A stretch of 53,847 nucleotides of DNA from Clostridia bacterium (GCA_017555765.1 JAFZFT010000067.1:1-53847), one strand, 5' to 3'. Positions 45,501 to 53,420 are shown, counted from the first letter of the stretch. The notes: generated from the sequence alone by a model not told the origin. Translations and numbers: made by a program.

Positions 45501-45685
45501 TCAAAGCTATCACAATTCTGCGGGATGTAACGATCACCATACTTCAAAGTGATAACATTGGTTTCCTCTACAGAAGCCGCCTTAGTTACGCTGACAGAAA
45601 AAGCCGCAGGAAGTACTGAGGCAAAAATTGTCAAAACCGCCAGAAAGCTGACCAAAAGCTTTTTGATACTTTTCAGAACTATCAT
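42527..45685 (-). CDS. Secreted SASA-type carbohydrate esterase with FN3 repeats
   Basis: About 1052 residues. A signal peptide (KSIKKLLVSFLAVLTIFAS) is followed by an Ig-like N-terminal domain. A SASA/CE6-like acetylesterase domain runs from about 135 to 450, with the nucleophile in LLIGQSNMVG and the Asp-His pair in DDVHDNIHFNQIGYNE. Two Cys-containing repeats (NNATCTEDGT...CDFGCG; NNATCTKDGT...CDNGCG) follow, then four fibronectin type III-like domains of about 90 residues each, all with an ATGYRIY-type strand. It probably removes acetyl groups from plant or mucin glycans outside the cell. Start uncertain: ATG 45685 follows AAAGGA directly, and ATGs further upstream overlap the promoter. 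Confidence 0.87.
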   Translation of the reverse strand: MIVLKSIKKLLVSFLAVLTIFASVLPAAFSVSVTKAASVEETNVITLKYGDRYIPQNCDSFEITDAGHPSSFKVGYGVEKGTPDDAVLKKEGGVIRAAGIGEGTIKVVKGNKKTFYNIKVEKAPISMFLLIGQSNMVGAEGDASQSVACENGQVYSTYGVPAYLTKNNAAQFVPSALEGEYRTKNTCGNSIYLSLNPVNSLTEEGNGKEGLDGALAYEWNRLTGDKVWVINAGQGYSSVSRWMKGASEYEQAVALFSAAQQVMRAEIEAGHYKLKNMGYFWLQGCSDDALTAEAYYNSFLSMHNGLMQDLAFDIDADGKKESLEFCDILMPRAGKEDRRGYRRGKYTDDAENRYYTSFLDLEMRGQRVAQYYLCNTQGNNINLVCNIGDSWVYMPDKTNGVKAWFESRYPKGRVNYPIQVQQPEEWYTPTTPDDVHDNIHFNQIGYNELGFESAKNAAYTHGRVKKPNTPITVTFYDWTGYGKVTSVEAKIEPRAATLVVPVVSPVYESKSVTYKLSNSKVMSYNFYDLTVSMGYGEGLTLTSVGASKNKTVKITGTAVKENHRFTEYTSDNNATCTEDGTRTAYCDFGCGTTRTIADVGTKLGHSYSYFTYDNNATCTKDGTMTAQCDNGCGAYSSVNAKGTATGHSFTVYNVRPATYLDNKAYVSVCDFCSKTDSYEQANTRLKLSKPGYITSTATQNSITLTWGKVKGATGYRIYVRNKTTGKWETLVSSTSFTTYTLTNLKAGTDYSYAVKAFAKDKKTVYAPVYISLNTKTLSSSDKQVKVTKVTDSSVVLKWDKVKNAYGYRVYILNKTSGKWETLIKNTRETSATVKGLNDGENYVFAVRSYKMSSNTVVWSPVSDMLRTTALTAPRKLTKINCEAAETSVKLSWEKLDGATGYRVYIKNGSTWKALKTTNDNSYTVKGLKSATKYTFAVRSYAKSGNCTVWASDYTSKSAYTVPSEPTKINASVSGNSVTLSWAKTGGETGYRIYAYNYTTKTWEIVVKSTVNLKQSFSKLQKGKTYKYAVRPYVYTGSEYIWAKSYTTVSFTA

Positions 45686-45707
45686 TCCTTTTCTAAAAAT
45701 TCGATAC

Positions 45708-45736
45708 ATTATATCAAATTTCTGCTTATTTTTCAA
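45708..45736 (-). promoter_or_regulatory. Promoter of the SASA esterase gene
   Basis: Minus strand TTGAAA (45731-45736), 17-bp spacer, TATAAT (45708-45713). It leaves a 5' UTR of only about 15-20 nt. Confidence 0.8.
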
Positions 45737-45857
45737 TAAAACGACACATAAAACCTCCGACTTCACAAAAAATTAATTCTTAATTTTAATTTCAAAATAA
45801 CAGCGCTGTAGATAGCTGTGTAGAATTAGACATATTTTAGTAAAGTGTAATTTTAAT

Positions 45858-45886
45858 TTGACTTTGACGCTTATTTATGTTAGAAT
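45858..45886 (+). promoter_or_regulatory. Promoter of the condensation-like acyltransferase gene
   Basis: TTGACT (45858-45863), 17-bp spacer, TAGAAT (45881-45886). Confidence 0.75.
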
Positions 45887-45916
45887 GAAAAAAATGTCGA
45901 AATAGGAGTGAATTCA

Positions 45917-47188
45917 GTGGAAAAATTCTCGTGGATAAAAATTGATACTGCTTCAATTATGTTCACTTGTCTCAGCTCAAAAACATGGGGCAGAACCTTC
46001 CGTGTATCCGCCAATCTTAATAACGGCGATATTAATCCGGAGCTACTGAAAAAAGCAGTAAAAGACCTTATCCCTCGCTTTCCGAGCATCTACAGCTGTC
46101 TGAAAAAAGGCTTCTTCTGGAACTATCAGCAGTGCGTTACCGCTTTACCTGAAATAAGAGAAGAGCATTCAAAAATTCTTCTGCCTATCACGTACCGTAA
46201 CGATGGAAGACCCGATTTCAGAGTACTTTACTATAAAAACAGAATAGCTATTGAAACGGCTCACCATATATCCGACGGTAAGGGTATGGGCGAATATTTC
46301 AACGCTCTTCTTGAAAGGTATGTTGAGCTTTGTGATAATCCGCTGTCCGAATACAAAACCGAAAAGGTTGAATGTACTGAAAATGCTTTTGCCAGGTACT
46401 ATGAAAAAGGCGGAGAAAAGGCAGACAATACAACAATTAAAGCGTACCGTCTCGAGGGCGAAATAGAACCCGGTTTTCTTCAGCTGATTTTCCTTTATAC
46501 ACCCGTCGCGCAGCTTCTCGAAAAAGCAAGAGAGAAATCCATGACGATAACAGAATACGTTGCCGCTTCTCTTATCCTCGGTACATTACGAAGAGCTGAA
46601 AAGCCTGTAAATCTCCCGATTTCTATAGCAATCCCCGTTAACCTCAGAAGATTCTTCCCGACTGACAGCGTAAGAAACTTCACTGTTCAGACAGAAATAG
46701 TGTTTGACCCAAAAGGCAAAAATGATTATACCTTTGATGAAATCTGCGACAGTATAAGAGGTCAGTTGAAGGAAAAACTCAGAAAATCAGAATTACAAAA
46801 GCTCCTCAACAGATATGGCTCTCTTACTACCAATCCCGTGCTCAGAGTTGTACCTAATTTCATCAAGCTTCCCGTAATGAGAAAAATGCAGCATAAGTCC
46901 CATGCTGCAAATACTACTATTCTCACAAACACGGGAGAAGCCGTCAACAATGAAGCTCTCAAGGGAAAAATAGAACGCATTGAAGGGGTAAACGGTGACA
47001 CAAGCGGATACGGACTTATAAGCACCTGCTCCGCACTTACTCACAACGGACTTTTTACCTTATGCTTCTCGGTTTGCAGCCACGATACCAGTTGGCCTAT
47101 GCAATGTGTAAGAGTACTCTCAGAGCGAGGACTTGATATCAGAATTGAAAGTACACACGGAAATGGGGTAAGAAAAGATGAGATGTGA
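45917..47188 (+). CDS. Condensation-domain/alcohol-acetyltransferase-like protein
   Basis: About 423 residues from GTG 45917 (VEKFSW), which has AGGAG 8 nt upstream; a GTG three codons earlier is inside that site. The catalytic motif HHISDG (HHxxxDG) is near residue 117. The two-lobed layout, with later segment ISIAIPVNLRRFFP, matches the NRPS condensation/PapA/alcohol acetyltransferase superfamily. It probably moves an acyl group from CoA to a hydroxyl or amine. No NRPS partner is present. Next gene overlaps by 11 bp. Confidence 0.82.
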   Translation: MEKFSWIKIDTASIMFTCLSSKTWGRTFRVSANLNNGDINPELLKKAVKDLIPRFPSIYSCLKKGFFWNYQQCVTALPEIREEHSKILLPITYRNDGRPDFRVLYYKNRIAIETAHHISDGKGMGEYFNALLERYVELCDNPLSEYKTEKVECTENAFARYYEKGGEKADNTTIKAYRLEGEIEPGFLQLIFLYTPVAQLLEKAREKSMTITEYVAASLILGTLRRAEKPVNLPISIAIPVNLRRFFPTDSVRNFTVQTEIVFDPKGKNDYTFDEICDSIRGQLKEKLRKSELQKLLNRYGSLTTNPVLRVVPNFIKLPVMRKMQHKSHAANTTILTNTGEAVNNEALKGKIERIEGVNGDTSGYGLISTCSALTHNGLFTLCFSVCSHDTSWPMQCVRVLSERGLDIRIESTHGNGVRKDEM

Positions 47189-47384
47189 TAAATGCAATGT
47201 GGATTTACCCGAAAGCTACACAAGATGTCCCCTTTGCGGCAGTAAGCCCGTCGACCGTGAGGTAAAAATCAAAAACGAAAGAGCCGTCCCCTACTCCGAT
47301 TTACCGGTCACATTGCCTCCAAAAAGCAAAAAAGCAAAAACAGGGTTCACCACAGAAAAAATCAAGGCTTTTTTCAATTTATAA
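47178..47384 (+). CDS. Small zinc-ribbon protein
   Basis: 68 residues. The N-terminal zinc ribbon is CDKCNVDLPESYTRCPLCG, then a polar tail ending in FKAFFNL-like hydrophobic residues. The start overlaps the acyltransferase by 11 bp, so it is coupled. From memory, related genes in Clostridia next to such acyltransferases are longer (DUF6320) and continue into membrane helices; this one stops soon after the ribbon. It may be a naturally short or a truncated copy. Confidence 0.7.
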   Translation: MRCDKCNVDLPESYTRCPLCGSKPVDREVKIKNERAVPYSDLPVTLPPKSKKAKTGFTTEKIKAFFNL

Positions 47385-47396
47385 GTACAATGAGTA

Positions 47397-47433
47397 ACAA
47401 AACACCGCCCGTAAAATACGGACGGTGTTTTTA
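47397..47433. terminator. Bidirectional terminator between the zinc-ribbon gene and ldh
   Basis: Stem AAAACACCG / CGGTGTTTT with inner CCCGT / ACGGA pairing; T tracts on both strands. Confidence 0.88.
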
Positions 47434-47450
47434 TATAGCTCAAAATTACA

Positions 47451-48395
47451 TTAAATTTTAGTCTGTCTGATAATGCTCTTAAGACTTTCTGCACTGTTAT
47501 TCAAAGCCTTAATTTCGTCATCGGTTAAAGGTAACATAACCTTATTATGAGCACCGTGACGTCCGACAACAGTAAGAAGACTCATACATACGTCGTCGAT
47601 ACCGTATTCACCGTGAAGCATTGTTGAAACTGTCATTGTAGTATCTATACCGCTTAAAAGACATTTACATATATGACATACAGACATAGAAACAGCATAG
47701 AAGGTAGCACCTTTTCTTTCGATAACTCTGCCACCGGACTTTCTTACGTACTCTTCAACCTCACTGACACTGAGCTTAGGAACAATGAGTCCGGGTCTTG
47801 CAAAGGATTTGCTGTATTCCATAACAGGTACATTTGAAATATTTGCAGTTGACCAGGGAATCATTGATGAATCTCCGTGCTCACCGAGAACATAAGCGTG
47901 AACATTCTGCTGACTAAGTGCGAAGTACTCAGCAAGACGGCTTCTGAGTCTTGCGGTATCAAGAATAGTACCTGAACCGATGATTCTTTCTTCAGGTATG
48001 CCTGAGCATTTACAGAAGGTATATGTAAGAATATCAACGGGGTTACTTACGATTACATAGGTTGCCTCGGGAGCGTACTTTGTAATCTGAGGAATAATAC
48101 TCTTGAGGATATCAACATTTATCTGCGCAAGATCTAATCTGGTCTGTCCCGGCTTTCTTGCAACACCTGAGGTGATAATGACTATGTCTGAATCCTTCGC
48201 ATCTGCATAGCTGCCCGCGTAAATTGAGCAGGGAGCACAGAAAGGTGTACCCTGACGGATATCAAGAGCTTCACCCATTGCCTTTTTAGCGTTGACATCG
48301 ATCATCACAATTTCACTTGCAATACCTGTTGCAGTAAGTGTGTATGCAATTGTTGAACCGACACTTCCGGTACCGATAATAGTAATTTTATTCAT
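47451..48395 (-). CDS. ldh: L-lactate/malate dehydrogenase family enzyme
   Basis: 314 residues. The NAD site is GTGSVGST, the catalytic His-Asp region is VLGEHGDSSM and DTARLRSRLAE carries the substrate Arg. The specificity loop reads SGVARKPGQTRLDL: the residue before KPG is Arg, as in malate dehydrogenases, where most lactate dehydrogenases have Gln, while TRLDL is lactate-dehydrogenase-like. L-lactate dehydrogenase is my first choice, malate dehydrogenase the alternative. Its promoter diverges from the hydrogenase operon. Confidence 0.85.
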   Translation of the reverse strand: MNKITIIGTGSVGSTIAYTLTATGIASEIVMIDVNAKKAMGEALDIRQGTPFCAPCSIYAGSYADAKDSDIVIITSGVARKPGQTRLDLAQINVDILKSIIPQITKYAPEATYVIVSNPVDILTYTFCKCSGIPEERIIGSGTILDTARLRSRLAEYFALSQQNVHAYVLGEHGDSSMIPWSTANISNVPVMEYSKSFARPGLIVPKLSVSEVEEYVRKSGGRVIERKGATFYAVSMSVCHICKCLLSGIDTTMTVSTMLHGEYGIDDVCMSLLTVVGRHGAHNKVMLPLTDDEIKALNNSAESLKSIIRQTKI

Positions 48396-48429
48396 AGCGC
48401 AGTAAATCCTTTACAGTTTATTTTTAAAT

Positions 48430-48459
48430 ATTATATACAAAAAAGCATTATTTTGTCAA
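48430..48459 (-). promoter_or_regulatory. Promoter of ldh
   Basis: Minus strand TTGACA (48454-48459), 18-bp spacer, TATAAT (48430-48435). Confidence 0.8.
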
Positions 48460-48478
48460 TGTTTGGAGTAAAATTACA

Positions 48479-48507
48479 TTGATTATTTACATTTAATATG
48501 TTATAAT
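48479..48507 (+). promoter_or_regulatory. Promoter of the hydrogenase operon
   Basis: TTGATT (48479-48484), 17-bp spacer, TATAAT (48502-48507). The 5' UTR of about 95 nt shows only weak pairing; no terminator or known motif was seen in it. Confidence 0.82.
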
Positions 48508-48609
48508 TACAAAGAATTTTATGTTCTCAAGAGGAATCTATCAATAAACAGTATAAATTCCGCTTTCATTTTATGTAAGCAACTTGCGGACAAATAAAGG
48601 AGAGTTATT

Positions 48610-48849
48610 ATGAAAATTACAGTTTGTATCGGTTCATCATGTCACATCAAGGGTTCACGTATAGTTGTTGAGTCTTTACAGCAGCTTATCAAAGACAATA
48701 ATCTTGGCGAAAAGGTTGAACTCGGCGGAACCTTCTGTATGGGCCAGTGCCAGCAGGGCGTCTGCGTTACTGTTGACGGAGAGTTTCATTCAGTAAGTCC
48801 CGAAACCGTTGAAGATTTCTTCAAAACAGAAGTTATCGAGAAGGTGTAA
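48610..48849 (+). CDS. Thioredoxin-like [2Fe-2S] ferredoxin, copy 1
   Basis: 79 residues with the four ligands CIGSSC and CMGQC of the NuoE/Shethna-type thioredoxin-like ferredoxin fold. As a free small protein it probably carries electrons to or from the hydrogenase proteins encoded next. A paralogue follows after 2 bp. AGGAGAG upstream supports the start. Confidence 0.88.
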   Translation: MKITVCIGSSCHIKGSRIVVESLQQLIKDNNLGEKVELGGTFCMGQCQQGVCVTVDGEFHSVSPETVEDFFKTEVIEKV

Positions 48850-48851
48850 AA

Positions 48852-49103
48852 ATGATAATTCAGATTTGTGTAGGCAGTTCCTGTCACCTTAAGGGTTCAC
48901 CTGAAATAGTTGAGCTGCTTCAGAATGCTGTATCTGAATATCATTTAGATGATGAAATAACACTCGCCGGCAGTTTTTGTATCGGCAAATGTAACCGCAC
49001 AGGTGTAACTGTTCAGGTCGACGATGATGTTCACACCGGTATAACAAAAGAAAACTTCAAAGAGTTTTTCAAAGAAAACGTTTTAGATATTATAAGAAAA
49101 TAA
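48852..49103 (+). CDS. Thioredoxin-like [2Fe-2S] ferredoxin, copy 2
   Basis: 83 residues, ligands CVGSSC and CIGKC. It is clearly similar to copy 1 (shared GSSCHxKGS start and GxFCxGxC motif), so the pair arose by tandem duplication. Two copies suggest distinct electron partners; inference. Confidence 0.88.
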   Translation: MIIQICVGSSCHLKGSPEIVELLQNAVSEYHLDDEITLAGSFCIGKCNRTGVTVQVDDDVHTGITKENFKEFFKENVLDIIRK

Positions 49104-49118
49104 AGGAGTTGACATTAA

Positions 49119-50795
49119 GTGTCAAACTGTCTTACGTTAAAAAAATCAAACTGCAAAAACTGCTATAAATGTATCCGTAATTGTCCCGTTAAAGCTATAC
49201 GATTTTCGGGTAATCAGGCTCATATCATAGAAGATGAGTGCATTCTTTGCGGTCAGTGCTTTGTTGTCTGCCCTCAGAATGCAAAGCAGATTGTGGACGA
49301 AACCGAAAAGGTTAAAGTATTTATTCAGAGCGGCGACCCTGTAATTGTCTCTCTTGCACCGTCTTTCGTTGCCAACTATGACGGCGCAGGCATTGAAGCA
49401 GTAAGAAAAGCTCTTAAAAAGTTAGGTTTCTATGATATTGAAGAAACCGCAATAGGAGCAACTATTGTAAAAAATGAATACGAAAGAATACTCAACGAGG
49501 AAGAACGCGATGTAATCATCTCATCCTGTTGTCATTCCATAAATCTTCTCATTCAAAAGGAGTTCCCTTCCTGTCTCGGATATCTTGCTGATGTAGTGTC
49601 TCCTATGCAGGCTCATTGTATGGACATCAAAAAGAGATATCCTGAAGCAAAAACAGTATTTGTTGGACCCTGCGTTGCAAAAAAGGACGAGGCAGATCAC
49701 TACAAGGGTATTGTTGATGCAGTGCTTACCTTTGAGGAGCTTGCCTTATGGATGAATGAAGAACACGTCTCCCTCGAATTTGAGACAGACAGTAATGAGT
49801 ACAGCCGTGCACGTTTCTTCCCTACAACCGGCGGTGTTCTTAAAACGATGAAGGAAAACAGCAAGTACGGTTATGTAGCTATTGACGGTGTTGAAAACTG
49901 TATATCAGTTCTTAAGGATCTTGAAAAGGGAAAAATCCATAATTGCTTTATTGAGATGTCCGCATGTATAGGAAGCTGCGTTGGCGGTCCCGTTATAGAA
50001 AAATACCAGCACGACTCAAGCGTAAAGGATTATCTCGAGGTTGCAACCTATGCCGGTGCGAAAGATTTCGAGGTTAATCAGCCTGAACCCGGAGAGCTTA
50101 AGAAATTTATCAAGTATATCGAGCATAAACTTCCCAAGCCCTCTGAGATTGAAATTAACAGTGCTTTGCGTCAGATGGGCAAATTCAAAGCTGCAGATGA
50201 ACTTAATTGCGGTTCTTGCGGATACAACACCTGCCGAGAAAAGGCAATCGCCATCTGTCAGGGCAAGGCAGAAATTTCAATGTGCTTACCCTACCTCAAG
50301 GATAAAGCGGAAAGCTTCTCGGATATAATGGTTAAGAATACTCCTAACGGTCTTATTGTACTCAACGAAAATCTTGAGGTACAACAGATTAATGAGGCTG
50401 CAAGAAAGATCATGAATATCCGCAGTGCCACAGACGTTCTCGGCGATCAGGTCATCCGTATTCTTGACCCGACATCATTCATGAATGTTATGACAAGCGG
50501 TAAAGATGTAAGGGATGAAAGAGTATACCTTGCTGAATATAAGCGTTATGTTGAACAGACCATTATATACGACAGAGAATCCCATCTTCTTGTGGGTATA
50601 ATGCGCGATGTCACAGATGAAGAGTACGAAAAAGAAAGAAAAGAAAACATCAGCCGCAAGACAATAGAAGTTGCCGACAAGGTTGTTGAAAAACAGATGA
50701 GAATTGTTCAGGAAATAGCTTCACTGTTAGGTGAAACAGCTGCTGAAACAAAAATCGCACTTTCGAAACTTAAGGAGTCGATAACTGATGAATGA
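49119..50795 (+). CDS. PAS-containing [FeFe] hydrogenase, sensory (HydS-like) type
   Basis: 558 residues from GTG 49119 (AGGAG 10 nt upstream). Order: two [4Fe-4S] motifs (CKNCYKCIRNCP, CILCGQCFVVCP); an H-cluster domain with SSCCHS (135-140), VSPMQAHC (160-167) and EMSACIGSC (about 290); a FeS domain CGSCGYNTC (about 365); a PAS domain (about 405-510); and a helical coiled-coil tail. The H-cluster loops differ from catalytic enzymes (TSCCP and MACxGGC become SSCCHS and SACIGSC). This matches the HydS proteins of Ruminococcus albus and relatives, proposed to sense H2 or redox state. The next gene, a phosphatase, overlaps by 8 bp and may take its output. Confidence 0.9.
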   Translation: MSNCLTLKKSNCKNCYKCIRNCPVKAIRFSGNQAHIIEDECILCGQCFVVCPQNAKQIVDETEKVKVFIQSGDPVIVSLAPSFVANYDGAGIEAVRKALKKLGFYDIEETAIGATIVKNEYERILNEEERDVIISSCCHSINLLIQKEFPSCLGYLADVVSPMQAHCMDIKKRYPEAKTVFVGPCVAKKDEADHYKGIVDAVLTFEELALWMNEEHVSLEFETDSNEYSRARFFPTTGGVLKTMKENSKYGYVAIDGVENCISVLKDLEKGKIHNCFIEMSACIGSCVGGPVIEKYQHDSSVKDYLEVATYAGAKDFEVNQPEPGELKKFIKYIEHKLPKPSEIEINSALRQMGKFKAADELNCGSCGYNTCREKAIAICQGKAEISMCLPYLKDKAESFSDIMVKNTPNGLIVLNENLEVQQINEAARKIMNIRSATDVLGDQVIRILDPTSFMNVMTSGKDVRDERVYLAEYKRYVEQTIIYDRESHLLVGIMRDVTDEEYEKERKENISRKTIEVADKVVEKQMRIVQEIASLLGETAAETKIALSKLKESITDE

Positions 50796-51960
50796 TTTAT
50801 GTGCAGATATCGGATATAAAAGTATAAATCATTTCGGCGAAGAACTTTGCGGTGACCACGTTGAAATTGTTGAGGAAAATGAAAATTCTACCGTTATTGT
50901 TCTTGCAGACGGTCTCGGAAGCGGTGTAAAGGCAAGTATTCTTTCGACACTTACATCAAAAATCATTTCAACAATGATGTCAGCAGGACTGCCGATTGAG
51001 GAGTGCGTTTCAACAATCGCTGCAACACTCCCCGTTTGTTCTGTCAGAGGTGTGGCATATTCTACTTTTACAATTATACAACTGAAAAACAATGAAACTG
51101 CAGAGATTATTCAATATGATAATCCTCACGTAATTGTTATCCGTGATGAAGTAAATTACGATTATCCGAAAACTGAGATGACCATCGGCGGGAAAAAGAT
51201 TTACAAAACTGAGCTTAAGCTTCAGGAAAATGATATTTTTGTTGCAATGAGCGATGGTTGTCCTCATGCGGGTATCGGTCTGATTTATAACTTCGGTTGG
51301 AAAAGAGAAGATATAATTGATTTTATTGAAACCCTTGTTCCCGCCGGATATACTGCCAAAACATTGTCAACAATGCTTGTTGATGAGTGCGATAAGCTGT
51401 ACGGAAACAAGCCCGGTGACGATGCAACAGCGTGTGTAATAAGAATAAGAAAAAGAGAGCCAATGAATATGCTCTTCGGGCCACCATCAAACCGTGATGA
51501 TGCAGACCGTATGATGTCGCTTTTCTTCTCAAAGGAAGGCAAACATATAATCTGCGGCGGTACCACCTCCTCTATTGCTGCAAAGTATCTCGGCAAGGAA
51601 CTGAAGGCCACTTTAAACTTTGAAAAAAGTGATATTCCCCCGGTTGCTGAAATCGAAGGAGTTGATCTTGTAACAGAGGGTGTTATTACCGTCAACAAGG
51701 TACTCGAATATGCTAAGGATTATCTCGGTGATAACAATTATTACGAGCACTGGAGCTTCAAACGTGACGGAGCCTCTCTTATCAGCAGACTTCTTTTTGA
51801 AGAAGCTACCGATATAAACTTCTATGTGGGAAGAGCAATTAATCCCGCTCATCAGAATCCGGACCTTCCCATAAACTTCAGCATTAAAATGAATCTTGTT
51901 GAGGAGCTTTCGGCTTGTCTTAAAAAGATGGGAAAAAGAATCAAGGTAAGTTATTTCTAA
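50788..51960 (+). CDS. SpoIIE/PP2C-like phosphatase with extra C-terminal domain
   Basis: 390 residues. Residues 1-225 show PPM phosphatase motifs: an early GDHVEI, the metal Asp in VLADGLGSGVKAS, AMSDGCPHAG and GDDATACVI at the end of the domain. The remaining 165 residues form a domain I do not recognise; a similar combination occurs in hydrogenase clusters of Clostridia. It lies between two hydrogenase genes with an 8-bp overlap upstream. I infer dephosphorylation of a protein target in response to the sensory hydrogenase. No kinase is seen nearby. Confidence 0.87.
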   Translation: MNDLCADIGYKSINHFGEELCGDHVEIVEENENSTVIVLADGLGSGVKASILSTLTSKIISTMMSAGLPIEECVSTIAATLPVCSVRGVAYSTFTIIQLKNNETAEIIQYDNPHVIVIRDEVNYDYPKTEMTIGGKKIYKTELKLQENDIFVAMSDGCPHAGIGLIYNFGWKREDIIDFIETLVPAGYTAKTLSTMLVDECDKLYGNKPGDDATACVIRIRKREPMNMLFGPPSNRDDADRMMSLFFSKEGKHIICGGTTSSIAAKYLGKELKATLNFEKSDIPPVAEIEGVDLVTEGVITVNKVLEYAKDYLGDNNYYEHWSFKRDGASLISRLLFEEATDINFYVGRAINPAHQNPDLPINFSIKMNLVEELSACLKKMGKRIKVSYF

Positions 51961-51970
51961 GGTGATAAAA

Positions 51971-53392
51971 ATGAGAAAATTTGATACAAAAGTTCAATAT
52001 TTAAAATATAAAGTACTTCGCGAGGTTGCAAGTCAAGCCTGGAACGGTACTCTTTTACAGAATGCCTTTGACATTCTTAAAATAATCGTACCCGGCACAA
52101 CACCGACAATGCGCTGCTGTGTTTACAAGGAGCGTGCAATACTCGCTGAAAGAGTAAAGCTTGCTATGGGCGGCGGAAATTATAATGATAATGTTATTCA
52201 GGTAATAGATATTGCCTGTGACGAATGTCCCGACGCAGGATATGTTGTAACTGACTCCTGCCGTGGATGTCTTGCTCACAGATGTGAGGACGTATGTAAA
52301 AGAGGTGCTATAACCTTCGACAGTAATCACGTTGCCCACATCGACAAAAGCAAGTGCGTTGAGTGCGGTCAGTGCGCTAAGGTATGTCCCTTCGCAGCTA
52401 TTATAAACAGAAAGCGCCCCTGTCAGATTTCCTGTAAGGTTAAAGCTATTACCATTAACAAGGATAATAATGCAGCTTCAATCGACGACAGCAAGTGTAT
52501 ACAGTGCGGTGCATGTGTGTACCAGTGCCCCTTCGGAGCTATAACCGACAAATCCTTTATTGTTGACGTTATAGACATCATCAAAAACAGCGACAACAAT
52601 AAGAATTATAAGGTATATGCGCTCGTTGCACCTTCAATCTCAAGTCAGTTCACCTACGCTAAGCTCGGACAGGTAATATCAGGTCTTAAGGCGCTCGGCT
52701 TCTACACAGTAGTTGAAGCAGCTCTCGGCGCTGATATGGTAGCTTATGCTGAGTCAAAGGAGCTGTCTGAAAAGGGCTTCCTTACAAGCTCATGCTGTCC
52801 CGCTTTCGTACAGTATATAAAAACAACCTTCCCGAAGCTTTTACCTCTTGTTTCTCATAATCTCTCACCTATGGCAACCCTTGCAAAATATATCAAGGAT
52901 ACCGACGAAAATGCAAAGATCGTATTCATCGGCCCTTGTACTGCAAAAAAGGCAGAGGCTCAGCTTGAAACAGTCAAGCCTTATGTCGATGCAGTCCTTA
53001 CCTTTGAGGAGCTTCAGGCTCTTTACGACAGCCGCAGTATTGATATTACAACCCTTGTCGAAGACGTACTTGATAACGCATCATATTTCGGCAGAATTTT
53101 TGCCCGCTCCGGCGGTCTTACAGATGCAGTCAAGCAGGGACTTATTGAGCAGAAGATTGATTTTACTCTTAAGCCTGTTACCTGTAACGGCATAGAAGAA
53201 TGCCGTATAGCTCTTCTCAAAAAGAGCAAGGATGCTCTTGATGCCAACTTTATCGAGGGTATGGCTTGTGTCGGCGGTTGCATCGGCGGCGCCGGTTGCC
53301 TTACTCACGGAGAAAAGAACAAGGCTGAGGTTGACAAGTACGGTATGGAAGCCTATGAAAAGACCATTACCGATGCTATTTCCGTTTTATAA
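51971..53392 (+). CDS. [FeFe] hydrogenase, monomeric catalytic-type (HydA2-like)
   Basis: About 473 residues from ATG 51971, with AAGG 8-9 nt upstream; a GTG three codons earlier lies in that site. The N-terminal region has many cysteines: CDECPD, CRGCLAHRCEDVC, CVECGQCAKVCP, CQISCK and CIQCGACVYQCP. The H-cluster domain follows with TSSCCPAF, LSPMATLAKY and EGMACVGGC, close to active enzymes. It probably exchanges electrons between ferredoxin and protons. The Cys-rich N-terminus and layout suggest group B by published schemes; this is inference. Last gene of the operon before a terminator. Confidence 0.92.
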   Translation: MRKFDTKVQYLKYKVLREVASQAWNGTLLQNAFDILKIIVPGTTPTMRCCVYKERAILAERVKLAMGGGNYNDNVIQVIDIACDECPDAGYVVTDSCRGCLAHRCEDVCKRGAITFDSNHVAHIDKSKCVECGQCAKVCPFAAIINRKRPCQISCKVKAITINKDNNAASIDDSKCIQCGACVYQCPFGAITDKSFIVDVIDIIKNSDNNKNYKVYALVAPSISSQFTYAKLGQVISGLKALGFYTVVEAALGADMVAYAESKELSEKGFLTSSCCPAFVQYIKTTFPKLLPLVSHNLSPMATLAKYIKDTDENAKIVFIGPCTAKKAEAQLETVKPYVDAVLTFEELQALYDSRSIDITTLVEDVLDNASYFGRIFARSGGLTDAVKQGLIEQKIDFTLKPVTCNGIEECRIALLKKSKDALDANFIEGMACVGGCIGGAGCLTHGEKNKAEVDKYGMEAYEKTITDAISVL

Positions 53393-53420
53393 GCCTCTCC
53401 CCTTCTCAACTCAAAGTATC

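Noticed and set aside
48430-48507. Rex-binding palindrome between ldh and the hydrogenase operon
   Set aside because: No TTGTTAA-type inverted repeat could be seen in the region.
48514-48609. Possible riboswitch in the hydrogenase operon leader
   Set aside because: Only weak, scattered pairing (GGAAT / ATTCC) and no terminator or SD-sequestering hairpin.
51555-51570. GGTACCACC sequence resembling the T-box core
   Set aside because: It lies inside the phosphatase coding frame with no stem I, antiterminator or terminator around it.
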